NCBI RefSeq assembly: GCF_048569485.1
Contig: NC_134357.1
Location: forward strand, 483,808,280-483,872,279
DNA length: 64,000 bases
Reading direction: 5' to 3'
Origin: Anomaloglossus baeobatrachus
Lineage: Eukaryota; Chordata; Amphibia; Anura; Aromobatidae
The stretch's first letter is position 1, and each line of letters begins with the position of its first letter. Positions 12,301 to 23,120 of this stretch are shown piece after piece. Position numbers and translations under genes: made by a program. The notes under the pieces were generated by a model that saw nothing but the letters and a program-made list of their open reading frames with translations, did no database searches and was not told the origin of the DNA.

Positions 12301-12306
12301 TTTATT
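12301..12306 (-). terminator. Polyadenylation signal AATAAA
   Basis: AATAAA on the minus strand lies 76 bases after the stop codon of the repeat-tailed membrane protein gene, a usual distance. This supports the modelled last exon. Confidence 0.55.
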
Positions 12307-12381
12307 TATATCGCCTTATAAACCATACACAGTGTCTGTTAAGAGATGGTATATGGACCAATGTGGGAGGGGGACTGATGA

Positions 12382-15300
12382 TTACATGTTCCCCTCATTC
12401 TTATCCCTCTTTTTTGTTATTGTCTTTGTCAATTTCCAAAATCCTTTCTTCTTTTTCATTTTCTCCTTGGAATTAGTGGTTTCTTGTGCCTTTTCTTCAT
12501 TTTGCATCATTGGTTCTCCATTTAACTCCACCACCTCCTGTATATATGCCTTTTCTTCATTTATGGTTGGTGTTCCTTCGTTTATCTCCTCCTGTATCGT
12601 CACCTTTTCTTCATCTATCATTGGTGTTCCTTCATTTATCTCCACCACCTCCTGTATATTCGCCTTTTCTTCATTTATGGTTGGTGTTCCTTCACTTATC
12701 TCCACCACCTCTGGTCTATTCGCCTTTTCTTCATTTATAGTTGGTGTTCCTTCATTTATCTCCACCTCCTCCTGTATAGTCACCTTTTCGTCATCTATCG
12801 TTGGTGTTCCTTCATTTATCTCCACCATCTCCTGTGTATTCGCCTTTTCTTCATTTATGGCTGGTGTTCCTTCACTTATCTCCACCACCTCTGGTCTATT
12901 CGGCTTTTCTTCATTTATGGTTGGTGTTCCTTCACTTATCTCCACCACCTCTGGTCTATTCGGCTTTTCTTCATTTATTGTTGGTGTTCCTTCATTTATC
13001 GTCACCACATCCCTTATAATTTTCACATATTTCCTTTCTGGTTTCTTTTCCAGTTGAATCACACTTTCCTGAAAAACTACAGTATAAAAGAAGACCATCA
13101 GATGTAGCACAATCTATGTCTACAAGGATATGCTTCGCAATAATGTAATGCTGCAGCCCATCAGTGGACACAAGATGTCTCTTGGCCACATTCTGCTGAT
13201 TTCCACTGTAGTAGAAGGACCCCCATATGTGACATCTCCAGTAATGACACATAAACCTATGATCTGCCCGTTACCCCGGTTGTATATTATTATTTAGTAA
13301 TAGTTACCTGCCCCCTCTACGACTACTTCCTCCAGTTTCTTCTGGTCCAGACTGTCACGACAATGTAGATTTTCACACCAGTAACTGTAATACAAAAAAA
13401 ATGTCTTTCTACAGAGGATAATATCAGAATATACCCATTGCCCCCTTCCTCATGACAGAGGGTAAGATATAAAAGTCCAGTGTATACCAGGCAGGAAGAT
13501 CATGGCATCCAATGTATACCACGTAGGAAGGATATGGTGTCCAGTGTATATCATCCAGGAGTGTGATTAGGACTGAGGTCCTGGGTTCAAATCCCACCAA
13601 AGATAACCTATGCAAGTTATTTCAATATTTTCCCCAACCTTGCTTGAGTTTCCACATTCAAAAGACATATTGGATGATAGGGTATTTAGATTGCGGGCCC
13701 CAATGGGGACAAAGATGGTTATGTTGTCTGTAAAGCTATATAACCGATTAAAATAATAATATGGAATCCAGTGTATAGCAGACAAAAAGGATATGGAATC
13801 CATTGTATACCATGGAGGAAGAATATTGTGTCCAGTGTATATCATCCACAAAGGTATGGGCAGCATGGTAGCTAGTGGTTAGCACTGGGGACCTGGGTTT
13901 AAATCCCATCAAGGACAACATCTGCAAGGAGTTTCCATGTTTTTCCTATGCTTGTTTGAGTTTCTACATATAAAATACATACTAATAGGGTATTTAAATT
14001 GTGGGCGCCAATGGGAACAAAGATGATGTTGTTGTCTGTAAAGCTATATAAACTATTAAAACATATAAAAAAATATGGAATCCAGGGAACAGCAAGGGGA
14101 AGGATATGTCATCCAGTGTATATGTTATGAAGACAATGAGATAGCAGGGAACCGGGCTTCCTAAGCTGTCCCTCAAGCTCGGAGTCCCTATGCTATCCCT
14201 AACTTTAGGGATACTCCTGATGTTGGAGATTCCTGAGTCCTCTTCCTGGCCCTGTTACTTAGCAGTCCTGACCTGATCCCCCCCCAAGGAAGGGACAGGA
14301 CAGGAGCACACACACACAAAGGCAAAGAGAATAAGAGATTCAGGAGGAAAACAGGAGCCGGAAGCAAGTACAAAACAACAGGGGTTCACTCCACCACCGC
14401 ACCATGCAATGAGCAAAACTTTCACCAGTAAGTCTGGGACACCACACCCCATAGACTAACATAAAATAAGCTATAGCTTGCATGGGTGGAAACTTTAAAC
14501 CAGCATAAATAGGAGGGGAGCAGATGTGATAGGTCCCTCCACAGCATGTGACCAAAGGAGCAAATAGACCAGCATAGATTAACTCATGCTGGCCTGCCTA
14601 TGAATAATCACACAGCAGCTCGACGCCCGAGTCTGTCTGTGTTTATCCTAGACACCACAGTGTCAGAATCAGCAATCTAAATTTCGCCATGACAGTCAGC
14701 GAAATTTGTGCAAAACTCCGTGTGACAGTATAGCAGACAGGAAGGATTTGGTGCCCTTGTGTATATTACATAATATATAATACTGCACCAGGAACTGGGA
14801 GATATGGCTATCTGGTTATAGTGCGGTCTGACCCACCCCTATATTACAGACCGGCTGTAGAAGATATTGCCCCCCCGTAGGTCATACAGTAAAGTGTATA
14901 GAAAATAATGTGATATATAGAGTAGAAGATGGAAACTTACCAGCAGATCAAGATCACCATCAATATTATGATCAGTATAGTAAAGCATAAAGGCAGGATA
15001 CCGTATGTTAAGTTACGGACTGGTAAAAAAAAATCAAAACAAGAAGTCGGTTATTCTTTTTACAAACAGAATATTGTCTAGCATCTAGATAAAAGGCAAC
15101 ACAATATATTTTTCAGCAACACATGACAATCACCCAAGAAACTCGCTCAGTGGTTGTCCTCCACTTCAGTCAGGACTTAGTATAGAATGATGAGAGAAGA
15201 AGTCAGGAAGGAATTGACTACTCACAATTTATATTGCTACTGCCGCCAATCGATGCGGGGCTTGTCTCTGTCCTTGCCTGGAAAGTCTCTGACCATAAGA

Positions 15301-15520
15301 GAAAGAAGCAAAATGAGGACAAGCCACCTACGATAGCGGTAAATGTCCCCAATACTGTAACTTGAGAGGGGCTTAGAAGACTCTTCTTATGACCCAACTC
15401 TAGATACCTACACAAACCCCAGCGAAAATGCTGGTTACCTGTTGATGTCTCTGAGGCGTTTTCATTTGCTAAACACAAGCGAATCACCAACAATATAAGA
15501 ACAAATCTCCGCACCGCCAT
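12382..15520 (-). CDS. Five-exon gene for a small single-pass membrane protein with a 20-residue-repeat tail
   Basis: Modelled coding exons are 15520-15439, 15267-15226, 15019-14941, 13384-13308 and 13076-12382: 975 nt, 324 codons plus stop. Every intron is GT-AG and all phases agree. The ATG at 15520 has A at -3 and G at +4. Residues 1-18 form a signal peptide (RRFVLILLVIRLCLA). The ectodomain is only about 28 residues, with NAS and NLT glycosylation sites. One membrane helix lies at about 47-70, followed by a cysteine-rich CCYWCENLHC stretch. The cytoplasmic tail carries about eight units like INEGTPTINEEK (residues 120-285) and a lysine-rich C-terminus. I do not recognise the family. It could be an ectodomain-poor member of a receptor family or a decaying gene. 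The exon 2 acceptor (GGACAG) is the weakest site; the exon 5 acceptor is strong. Confidence 0.65.
12500..13010 (-). repeat. Coding 60-bp minisatellite in the last exon
   Basis: About eight 60-bp units stay in frame and encode 20-residue repeats of the pattern I-N/S-E-G-T-P-T-I-N-E-E-K followed by a variable part (RPEVVE, IQEEVE or IQEVVE). One unit is two residues short. The units fall into subtypes that alternate, as expected from unequal exchange. The frame kept over the whole array argues for coding use. Large open frames on the plus strand here are shadows of the periodicity. Confidence 0.75.
13565..13760. mobile_element. tRNA-derived SINE, partial
   Basis: It has a B-box-like GGGTTCAAATCCC followed by the body typical of frog SINEs and a tail beginning ATTGCGGGCCCCAATGGGG. 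The head (A box) is missing or degenerate. It lies in intron 3 of the minus-strand gene, within diverged repeats of a CCAGTGTATATCATCC-like phrase (13440-13860). Confidence 0.6.
13855..14070 (+). mobile_element. tRNA-derived SINE
   Basis: It has an A-box-like TGGTAGCTAGTGGTTAGCA and a B-box-like GGGTTTAAATCCC about 40 bases apart, then the same body and tail as the partial copy at 13565-13760, ending in AT-rich sequence. It lies in intron 3 of the minus-strand gene. Confidence 0.65.
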
Positions 15521-15539
15521 GATCTTCAAATGACTCCAG

Positions 15540-15650
15540 TTGCCCTAATCCATAGAGTACTGGACGCGGCATTGTGATGTCATCCAGCATTGTAATTCTA
15601 TAGTCTGGGGGTGGGGCTGCTGGCTGCTGCTGATGTCATCACTGATCTCG
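15540..15650 (-). promoter_or_regulatory. Candidate promoter of the repeat-tailed membrane protein gene
   Basis: Directly upstream of the first ATG are two copies of TGATGTCA (15575-15582 and 15631-15638), close to the CRE/ATF site, and a GC box-like GGGGGTGGGGC near 15607. No clear TATA box is seen. This is inference from motifs only. Confidence 0.35.
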
Positions 15651-15835
15651 GCAGCAATGGAGCAGCGATATTTCAAGGGAGAATGCGACCTCTAGCATAA
15701 CTTTGGAAGAACAGAAAGAGGGACAAACTATTCAAATTTTGACCACACCCATTTGGCAGTGAGGGACATTCAGCAGGTGCCCAGTATTGTTCATTCATTC
15801 TCATAGTTGCTGCAGACAGAACTTTCTCATCTTTA

Positions 15836-16648
15836 GGCTGGTTTCACACTACGTCTTTTTAACATCCGTTGAAAACGTTATTTTAGCGGAAGTACGGATC
15901 CAGTGCAAATGCGTTTTCATTTCAATGCATTTGCAATGGACTCGCGTTAACATCCGTTCACCTGCGTTTGCGTGCGTTATAGTGCGGATCCGGTGACTTG
16001 CAGTTTTTTAACATGTTTCAAAAACGCTACTTGTAGCGTTTTTGAGCTGCGTCAAAATACTGCAAGTCACCGGATCCTGACTAAACAGCACGCAAACGCA
16101 GGTGAACGCTGGCATGCTGATAGACAGGATCCTGCTTTTGTACTGAGCATGCCCAGAAAGTACTGAGCATGCCCAGAACCAGTCTCGCGTGATCTGTCTC
16201 TCTCTCCTCCTCCCTCCCTCACCCTCTCTCTCTCTATCTATGTCTTTCCCCCTTCCTCTCTCTCCCACCTGAGAGCTGCGGACACTCGTAACCAAGGTAA
16301 ATATCGCGTAACCACTTCTCTTAGTTACCCGATGTTTACGTTGGTAACGTGTGCAGGCAGCCCTGCTCCTAGCAGCTGCAGACACTCGTAACCAAGATAA
16401 ATATCGGGTATCCAAGGCCGATGTTTACCTTGGTTACCAGCGTCTGCAGCTGTCAGAAGCCGGCTCCCAGTCTAGTTCCCCTCACTCCCGATCACATGAC
16501 TCCAATGCCCGCCCCTAAACATCCAGTGCAGGATCCTGCAAAATAACAGATGCGTTTGCATACGTTATTTGCTGTAAAAGCAGGATCCGTATTTCCGCTA
16601 AAATAACGTTTTCAACGGATGTTAAAAAGACGTAGTGTGAAACCAGCC
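15836..16648. mobile_element. Harbinger-type MITE, 813 bp
   Basis: Both ends carry a long inverted repeat starting GGCTGGTTTCACACTACGTC, more than 50 bp and almost exact. It is flanked by TTA on both sides (15833-15835, 16649-16651), the 3-bp duplication typical of PIF/Harbinger. The inside holds further inverted repeats around GGATCC and a CT-rich microsatellite (about 16195-16265). There is no transposase, so it is non-autonomous. Confidence 0.75.
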
Positions 16649-16693
16649 TTATATAGCTTCAGTATACAATATCTGACATTATTGTGTCTGTAA

Positions 16694-17104
16694 GGCTGTG
16701 TTCACACGTTGCATAAATACTGTTTTGTTTTGTTTTTTTGTTTTCTGCACCATACTACACAATAACAATCTTTTCTGATTATTGCTGTATTTTTTATGCC
16801 TTTTCCTCCTTATTTGATGCATTTTGGTACAGATGTGAAGACACGTTTTTAATATGAACTCTATTGTACAGAAAAGCTTTGATTCTGCACTTAAAAAAGT
16901 AACCACAGTTTTTTCCATGCGTTTTTCTAAGCTCCACATGGAATCTTCTAGAGAAAAAAAAAGCACCAAAACCGCAAAGTTCAGCGGCGTCTGTTCAGGA
17001 AATCACATCCACTTTGCTTGGACAGTTAAACACAGCAAAATGTCTGTACAAAGAAAGCAGCAGAAAAAAAAACTGCATCATTTATGCCACATGTGAACAC
17101 AGAC
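16694..17104. mobile_element. MITE with TAA target duplication
   Basis: The ends GGCTGTGTTCACACGTTGC and CATGTGAACACAGAC are inverted and flanked by TAA on both sides. The part at 16900-17030 is repeated inverted at about 17459-17590, beyond the neighbouring MITE, so the neighbour may have inserted into a larger foldback structure. It is non-coding. Confidence 0.55.
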
Positions 17105-17107
17105 TAA

Positions 17108-17454
17108 GGCTATGTGTCCACGGGAGAATGTATCTGCGGATTTTTCTGCATCAAAATCCGCAGCTTTCCCGCAAAATCCGCACCTTTTCATAGGTGCGGA
17201 TTTGCCGCGGATTTACCGCGGAATTGCCGCGGATTTGATGCGGATTTTGGTGCGGATTTTTTTTTTTTTCCCAATTTTAAAGCCAAAATCCGGAAGACAA
17301 TCCGCAACAATAATTGACATGTTGCAGATTTTTCCGGGCGAAAATCCGCAGCGTGGACACAGCATTTCCCAAATGCCATAGAAATGGCTGGGGAGTAGCT
17401 GTGCTGCAGATTTTCGGGAAATCCGCGGCTTTTCCGCAGCGTGGGCACATAGCC
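17108..17454. mobile_element. MITE with GGCTATGTGTCCACG ends
   Basis: The inverted ends GGCTATGTGTCCACG and CGTGGGCACATAGCC are flanked by TAA on both sides. The left TAA is shared with the previous MITE. The inside is dense in CCGCGG-like and AAATCCGC motifs. It is related in its ends to the 2-kb element at 51601-53616. Non-coding. Confidence 0.65.
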
Positions 17455-17589
17455 TAAATGTCCAAGCAAAGTGGATGTGACTTTTTGAAATCTCCACCCT
17501 CTGTGAGTATAAAGTCACTGATGAACTGTGCGGTTTTGGTGTTTTTCATTCTCTATAGGCTTCTATATGAAGCCTGAAAAAACACAAGT

Positions 17590-18235
17590 AATGTATTTAA
17601 TAGAGAAAAATAATTAATCATGCCATGTTTTTACACCATTTACTGATCACTATAAATAATCTGCTCACTGCATTGTTTGGGTCTTTGCGATTACAGAAAC
17701 ACCAAATATGTTCATGTTATTTGCTGATTTGTGATAATTTTTCTTTATTTATTTTTTTTTCAAAGTGCATGAAAATATCATTATTGTATTTTTTTCTTTA
17801 TTAATTTTTAGTTATTTTTTTCTTTAGAAAAAAATCTCTTGAAAACTTCAAATAGGTTCTCATTATTTTAAAATAATTTTTCTTTTACTTCACCTCTAGA
17901 ATACAGGTACATATACTGCTATTTACAATGTATCTCTATGTACCAGTATAATCTACCTGTAGAGTCAGTGGCATGACTTGCTGCTTCAAGTATACAAAAT
18001 TCTCCCTCTGATATCACCAGAACCTGTGGCTCAAAGATGTAGCTGTTGCCTGCAAATATAGAGATTATTGATTCAAGTCATAGGACACTCACAAAAAAAG
18101 AAAATAATGACATTTTTGCAGTTAGAAAGAAATTGATTTTGCGATTAAAAATAAATTGACATTTTTGCTATTTTTTAATTATGTTTTGGTAATTTTCTAA
18201 AAAACAACATATTCTGATTATTTATTTATCTCTAG
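17590..18235. other. AT-rich non-coding stretch
   Basis: T-rich runs and scattered forerunners of the following minisatellite unit, for example ACAGGTACATATACTGC near 17910. No gene seen. Confidence 0.4.
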
Positions 18236-19231
18236 AATACAGGTACATAGAGATATACTACTATGTACAGTTGTGTCTCTATGTACCTGTATACACTGCT
18301 ATGCACAGATATATAAGTACCTGTATACACTGCTATGTACAGATGTATCTCTAAGTACCTATATACACTGCTATGTACAGATGTATCTCTATGTACCTGT
18401 ATACACTGCTATGTACAGATATATCTCTATGTACCTGTATACACTGCTATGTACAAATGTATCTCTATGTAAATGTATACACTGCTATGTACAGATGTAT
18501 CTCTAAGTACCTGTATACACTGCTATGTACAGATGTATCTCTAAGTACCTATATACACTGCTATGTACAGATGTATCTCTATGTACCTGTATACACTGCT
18601 ATGTACAGATATATCTCTATGTACCTGTATACACTGCTATGTACAAATGTATCTCTATGTAAATGTATACACTGCTATGTACAGATGTATCTCTAAGTAC
18701 CTGTATACACTGCTATGTACAGAAGTGTCTCTATGTACCGGTATACACTGCTATGTACAGATGTATTTCTATGTAACTGTATACACTGCAAAGTACAGAT
18801 GTATATCTATGTAAATGTATACACTGCTATGTACAGATGTATCTCTAAGTACCTGTATACACTGCTATGTTCAGATGTGTCTCTATGTACCTGTATAAAC
18901 TGCTATGTACAGATGTATTTCTATGTACCTGTATACACTGCTATGTACAGATGTACCTCTATGTAAATGTATACACTGCTATGTAAAGATGTATCTCTAT
19001 GTACCTGTACACACTGCAATGTACAGTATCTCTATATACCTGTATACACTGCTATGTACAGATGTATCTCTATATACACTGCTATGTACAGATGTATCTC
19101 TATGTACCTATATACACTGCTATGTACAGATGTATCTCTATGTACCTGTATACACTGTAATGTACAGATTAATCTCTATGTACCTGTATACACTGCTATG
19201 TACAGATGTATATCTTTGTACCTGTATAATC
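18236..19231. repeat. 38-bp minisatellite, about 26 copies
   Basis: The unit is TACCTGTATACACTGCTATG plus GTACAGATGTATCTC-like sequence. A longer block of five units (about 190 bp) is itself duplicated around 18350-18540 and 18540-18730, which shows higher-order growth. Long plus-strand open frames here (YLYTLLCTDV-like repeats) are artefacts of a period not divisible by three with few stops. The array is not a gene. Confidence 0.85.
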
Positions 19232-19289
19232 TGCTTTTGGATTTCCTGCTTGCAGTACAGGTCAAATATATTAAATCCTGCTACGTCTT

Positions 19290-19560
19290 TTGGTGTGGGT
19301 GGTGGCTCATTGGTAGAACTAAAAGGTCACAAGTTTGAGTCCAGGAGAGAACAGAGGCTTGGAGAATTGTTCATTTAATTTAGGCTCATTTAGTGAGATA
19401 CCCATGAGATGGAGCTATTGAGCTGGCAAGGAAAGGTGTGAGAAGTTAAGACAAAAGCCTTGACAGCCGGGACAGTGGGACTGGGCCCTCGAATCGGGAC
19501 AATCCCACTGGATCCTGGACGGTTGGAAGTCATACCTCTAGTTAATCTTTATATTAAATA
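19290..19560 (+). mobile_element. Possible tRNA-derived SINE relic
   Basis: A-box-like TGGCTCATTGGTAGAAC and B-box-like AGTTTGAGTCC lie about 35 bases apart, as in a tRNA head. The body that follows is not one I recognise. Confidence 0.35.
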
Positions 19561-19909
19561 TACTATAACACAAGACTAAAGTGAATCTCCATCCGCAAAG
19601 CATGCTTTTTTAAAGGTTTATACATATATTACACTATTACAAGCACAATGGTCTCCTCTGGGTCATCCTCACCATGTATTGTGTGCATCTAGTTATACAG
19701 AGCTAACTTGGTCTTCAGTGTTAGTATTCAGACAGAGACGCCAGTCATGGAAGCTTTTGCCAATGAAGATACCCAGCTGCAGGGCGCAGAGCTCTGAACT
19801 TGTACTTGTGCCCCAAACATGTCTGAAAGGAGTCTTTCTTTCCATAGACTTGAAACTTCAATAGCGTCATTATGACACCCATCCGGCTGAGTCCTCTGTC
19901 AGCATAACA

Positions 19910-20150
19910 TTAGTCCCCTCTATTGCAGATCACTAATTGTGGGTAAATAACATCATTTGGCTGGATGCCATGGTCGGTGAGGCTTTGTCCATCGGACACC
20001 TTAAATAATCCAGACAGAGATAAGGCATTCAAGGTGGCATCTAGTGTCTGGCGCTGCAGCTCCACATCTACTGTAGGTGCTTTCTCTATAAAACGATTGG
20101 ATAACCTTTCCTTCTGATCAGCTCTGTTATTCCTTTTAAGTCGTCTTTAT
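19910..20150 (-). pseudogene. Host-like terminal exon, 3' part, cut by the hAT insertion
   Basis: On the minus strand an open frame of 78 codons runs from the hAT target duplication to a TAA at 19910. It contains stretches such as LQRQTLDATLNALSLSGLF and GIQPNDVIYPQLVICNRGD, which look like real protein. About 350 bases of UTR-like sequence follow. The 5' part lies beyond the 14.7-kb hAT element, at 34837-34900, behind a good splice acceptor (TTCTTTATAG). Across the empty-site join this frame meets a stop, while a neighbouring frame stays open for about 37 codons. So the gene is either shifted in frame (a pseudogene) or the exon start lies inside. I do not recognise the protein. Confidence 0.35.
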
Positions 20151-20501
20151 TAGAGATGAGCGAACCGGTCCCGGTTCGGCTCGAGGCGGTTCGCCGAACG
20201 GGGGGTCTGGCTCGAGTTCGGCTCGTCGAACGTTCGACGAACCGAACTCGAGCCCATAGGAAACAATGGCAGGCAATCACAAACACAGTAAAACACCTAG
20301 AAAACACCCTGAAAGGTGTCCAAAAGGTGACAAACAACTCACAACATAACACAAACACATGGGAAAGTGACAAGGACATATACTCATGTGAAAACAAAAC
20401 AGCTGGACAAGGAAAAAGAGGGAGACACACAGATATATGAGTATATGCAAAGAAACATCGATTCCATTATTGTGCAACTTGAGCCCTGCTCATTTTAGGC
20501 T

Positions 20502-20652
20502 TCCAATCTGGATAAATTGCCTGAGCTCGCCACGTACGCCTTGAGGATCTTGTCGTGTCCTGCAGCCAGCGTTCTCTCGGAACCTGTCTTCAGTGCTGCT
20601 GGGGGTCTGCTGGCAGATAAGCACACGTGTCTGTCCACTGACAATGTGGACC
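20502..20652 (+). pseudogene. hAT transposase C-terminal fragment
   Basis: It encodes ELATYALRILSCPAASV, then SEPVFSAAGG and the CLSTDNVD block. This is the hAT dimerisation region, parallel to SSYASKILSCPAASV in the main transposase. It stops where the 220-bp array begins, so it marks the left remnant of a duplicated transposase copy. Confidence 0.7.
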
Positions 20653-22825
20653 TGGCTCTCAGAGGACTTTTCTTCCCCTGGGTCAGCCAGGGGAGGCGAA
20701 AGGCACGCGTATTTTTGAGAGTGCTTCATGCAAAGCATCTTTTTCTTTGTCAAAAGGGGGGCTCAACCGATGCCAGTCAAGTGGGGTGTGTGTGGCCCAG
20801 TTAGTGGCAACGAGGGAGACTGTGGTTGGAGTCCCCTCGCTGTGTCTCTAAAAGAACCAAGATGAACAAGTCATGGCTCTCAGAGGACTTTTCTTCCCCT
20901 GGGTCAGCCAGGGGACGGGAAAGGCACGCGTATTTTTGAGAGTGCTTCATGCAAAGCATCTTTTTCTTTTTCAAAAGGGGGCTCAACCGATGCCAGTCAA
21001 GTGGGGTGTGTGTGGCCCAGTTAGTGGCAACGAGGGAGACTGTGGTTGGAGTCCCCTCGCTGTGTCTCTAAAAGAACCAAGATGAACAAGTCATGGCTCT
21101 CAGAGGACTTTTCTTCCCCTGGGTCAGCCAGGGGACGGGAAAGGCACGCGTATTTTTGAGAGTGCTTCATGCAAAGCATCTTTTTCTTTTTCAAAAGGGG
21201 GCTCAACCGATGCCAGTCAAGTGGGGTGTGTGTGGCCCAGTTAGTGGCAACGAGGGAGACTGTGGTTGGAGTCCCCTCGCTGTGTCTCTAAAAGAACCAA
21301 GATGAACAAGTCATGGCTCTCAGAGGACTTTTCTTCCCCTGGGTCAGCCAGGGGACGGGAAAGGCACGCGTATTTTTGAGAGTGCTTCATGCAAAGCATC
21401 TTTTTCTTTTTCAAAAGGGGGCTCAACCGATGCCAGTCAAGTGGGGTGTGTGTGGCCCAGTTAGTGGCAACGAGGGAGACTGTGGTTGGAGTCCCCTCGC
21501 TGTGTCTCTAAAAGAACCAAGATGAACAAGTCATGGCTCTCAGAGGACTTTTCTTCCCCTGGGTCAGCCAGGGGACGGGAAAGGCACGCGTATTTTTGAG
21601 AGTGCTTCATGCAAAGCATCTTTTTCTTTTTCAAAAGGGGGCTCAACCGATGCCAGTCAAGTGGGGTGTGTGTGGCCCAGTTAGTGGCAACGAGGGAGAC
21701 TGTGGTTGGAGTCCCCTCGCTGTGTCTCTAAAAGAACCAAGATGAACAAGTCATGGCTCTCAGAGGACTTTTCTTCCCCTGGGTCAGCCAGGGGACGGGA
21801 AAGGCACGCGTATTTTTGAGAGCGCTTCATGCAAAGCATCTTTTTCTTTTTCAAAAGGGGGCTCAACCGATGCCAGTCAAGTGGGGTGTGTGTGGCCCAG
21901 TTAGTGGCAACGAGGGAGACTGTGGTTGGAGTCCCCTCGCTGTGTCTCTAAAAGAACCAAGATGAACAAGTCATGGCTCTCAGAGGACTTTTCTTCCCCT
22001 GGGTCAGCCAGGGGACGGGAAAGGCACGCGTATTTTTGAGAGTGCTTCATGCAAAGCATCTTTTTCTTTTTCAAAAGGGGGCTCAACCGATGCCAGTCAA
22101 GTGGGGTGTGTGTGGCCCAGTTAGTGGCAACGAGGGAGACTGTGGTTGGAGTCCCCTCGCTGTGTCTCTAAAAGAACCAAGATGAACAAGTCATGGCTCT
22201 CAGAGGACTTTTCTTCCCCTGGGTCAGCCAGGGGACGGGAAAGGCACGCGTATTTTTGAGAGTGCTTCATGCAAAGCATCTTTTTCTTTTTCAAAAGGGG
22301 GCTCAACCGATGCCAGTCAAGTGGGGTGTGTGTGGCCCAGTTAGTGGCAACGAGGGAGACTGTGGTTGGAGTCCCCTCGCTGTGTCTCTAAAAGAACCAA
22401 GATGAACAAGTCATGGCTCTCAGAGGACTTTTCTTCCCCTGGGTCAGCCAGGGGACGGGAAAGGCACGCGTATTTTTGAGAGTGCTTCATGCAAAGCATC
22501 TTTTTCTTTTTCAAAAGGGGGCTCAACCGATGCCAGTCAAGTGGGGTGTGTGTGGCCCAGTTAGTGGCAACGAGGGAGACTGTGGTTGGAGTCCCCTCGC
22601 TGTGTCTCTAAAAGAACCAAGATGAACAAGTCATGGCTCTCAGAGGACTTTTCTTCCCCTGGGTCAGCCAGGGGACGGGAAAGGCACGCGTATTTTTGAG
22701 AGTGCTTCATGCAAAGCATCTTTTTCTTTTTCAAAAGGGGGCTCAACCGATGCCAGTCAAGTGGGGTGTGTGTGGCCCAGTTAGTGGCAACGAGGGAGAC
22801 TGTGGTTGGAGTCCCCTCGCTGTGT
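20653..22825 (+). repeat. Ten near-identical 220-bp tandem units from the hAT 3' end
   Basis: Units start at 20653 and then every 220 bp up to 22633; the last is slightly short. Copies 2-10 differ at very few bases (for example one T to C near 21823), so the array is very young, or copied by gene conversion. The unit resembles the end of the transposase gene and its 3' flank (compare 26005-26245): GAACAAGTCATGG at one side and CAAGATGAACA at the other. It probably arose by repeated exchange between the short ATGAACA repeats. Open frames of 70 and 61 codons recur in every unit but are not conserved genes. Confidence 0.9.
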
Positions 22826-23120
22826 TTTACATGCTTTTAGAAGGGCATGAAATGGCTTGGAGGTTGACTTTCATCATATGCAAACTGTTGGCTACCAAAA
22901 TGCTGCCTTTCCAACAACTGTGGTTATAGGCAATGAGGAACATACTGATGAAGATGAGACGCAGATACCCGATTGGGATGACAACTTAAATATTCGGTCA
23001 GGGCAAGAAGAAACTCGGTCTGAGGGGTAGGGGAGTGCAAACACAACAATTGATGATTAAGTTCTAGATCACACCTACTGTCAACCCACAGTCAGACACT
23101 CGAGGAGGTCAACAGAGGCG
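22826..23120 (+). other. hAT middle fragment and lead-in to the transposase
   Basis: At 22850-22920 a short piece like RLTFIICKLLATKMLPF matches the middle of the transposase (RLTLSLCKLLTTEMLPF). It then joins sequence resembling the acidic N-terminal lead of hAT transposases. This is another partial duplication junction. Confidence 0.5.

Noticed and set aside
12332-13057. Plus-strand open frame of 241 codons opposite the repeat-tail exon
   Set aside because: It is the reverse shadow of the in-frame 60-bp repeats. The minus strand has the splice sites, membrane exon and poly(A) signal.
18273-19378. Tandem cysteine-tyrosine-rich proteins
   Set aside because: A 38-bp period read in shifting frames produces them. 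They are minisatellite artefacts.
20873-22625. Recurring 70- and 61-codon frames in the 220-bp array, as a gene family
   Set aside because: The units are tandem copies of the end and 3' flank of a transposase gene. The frames are identical because the DNA is.
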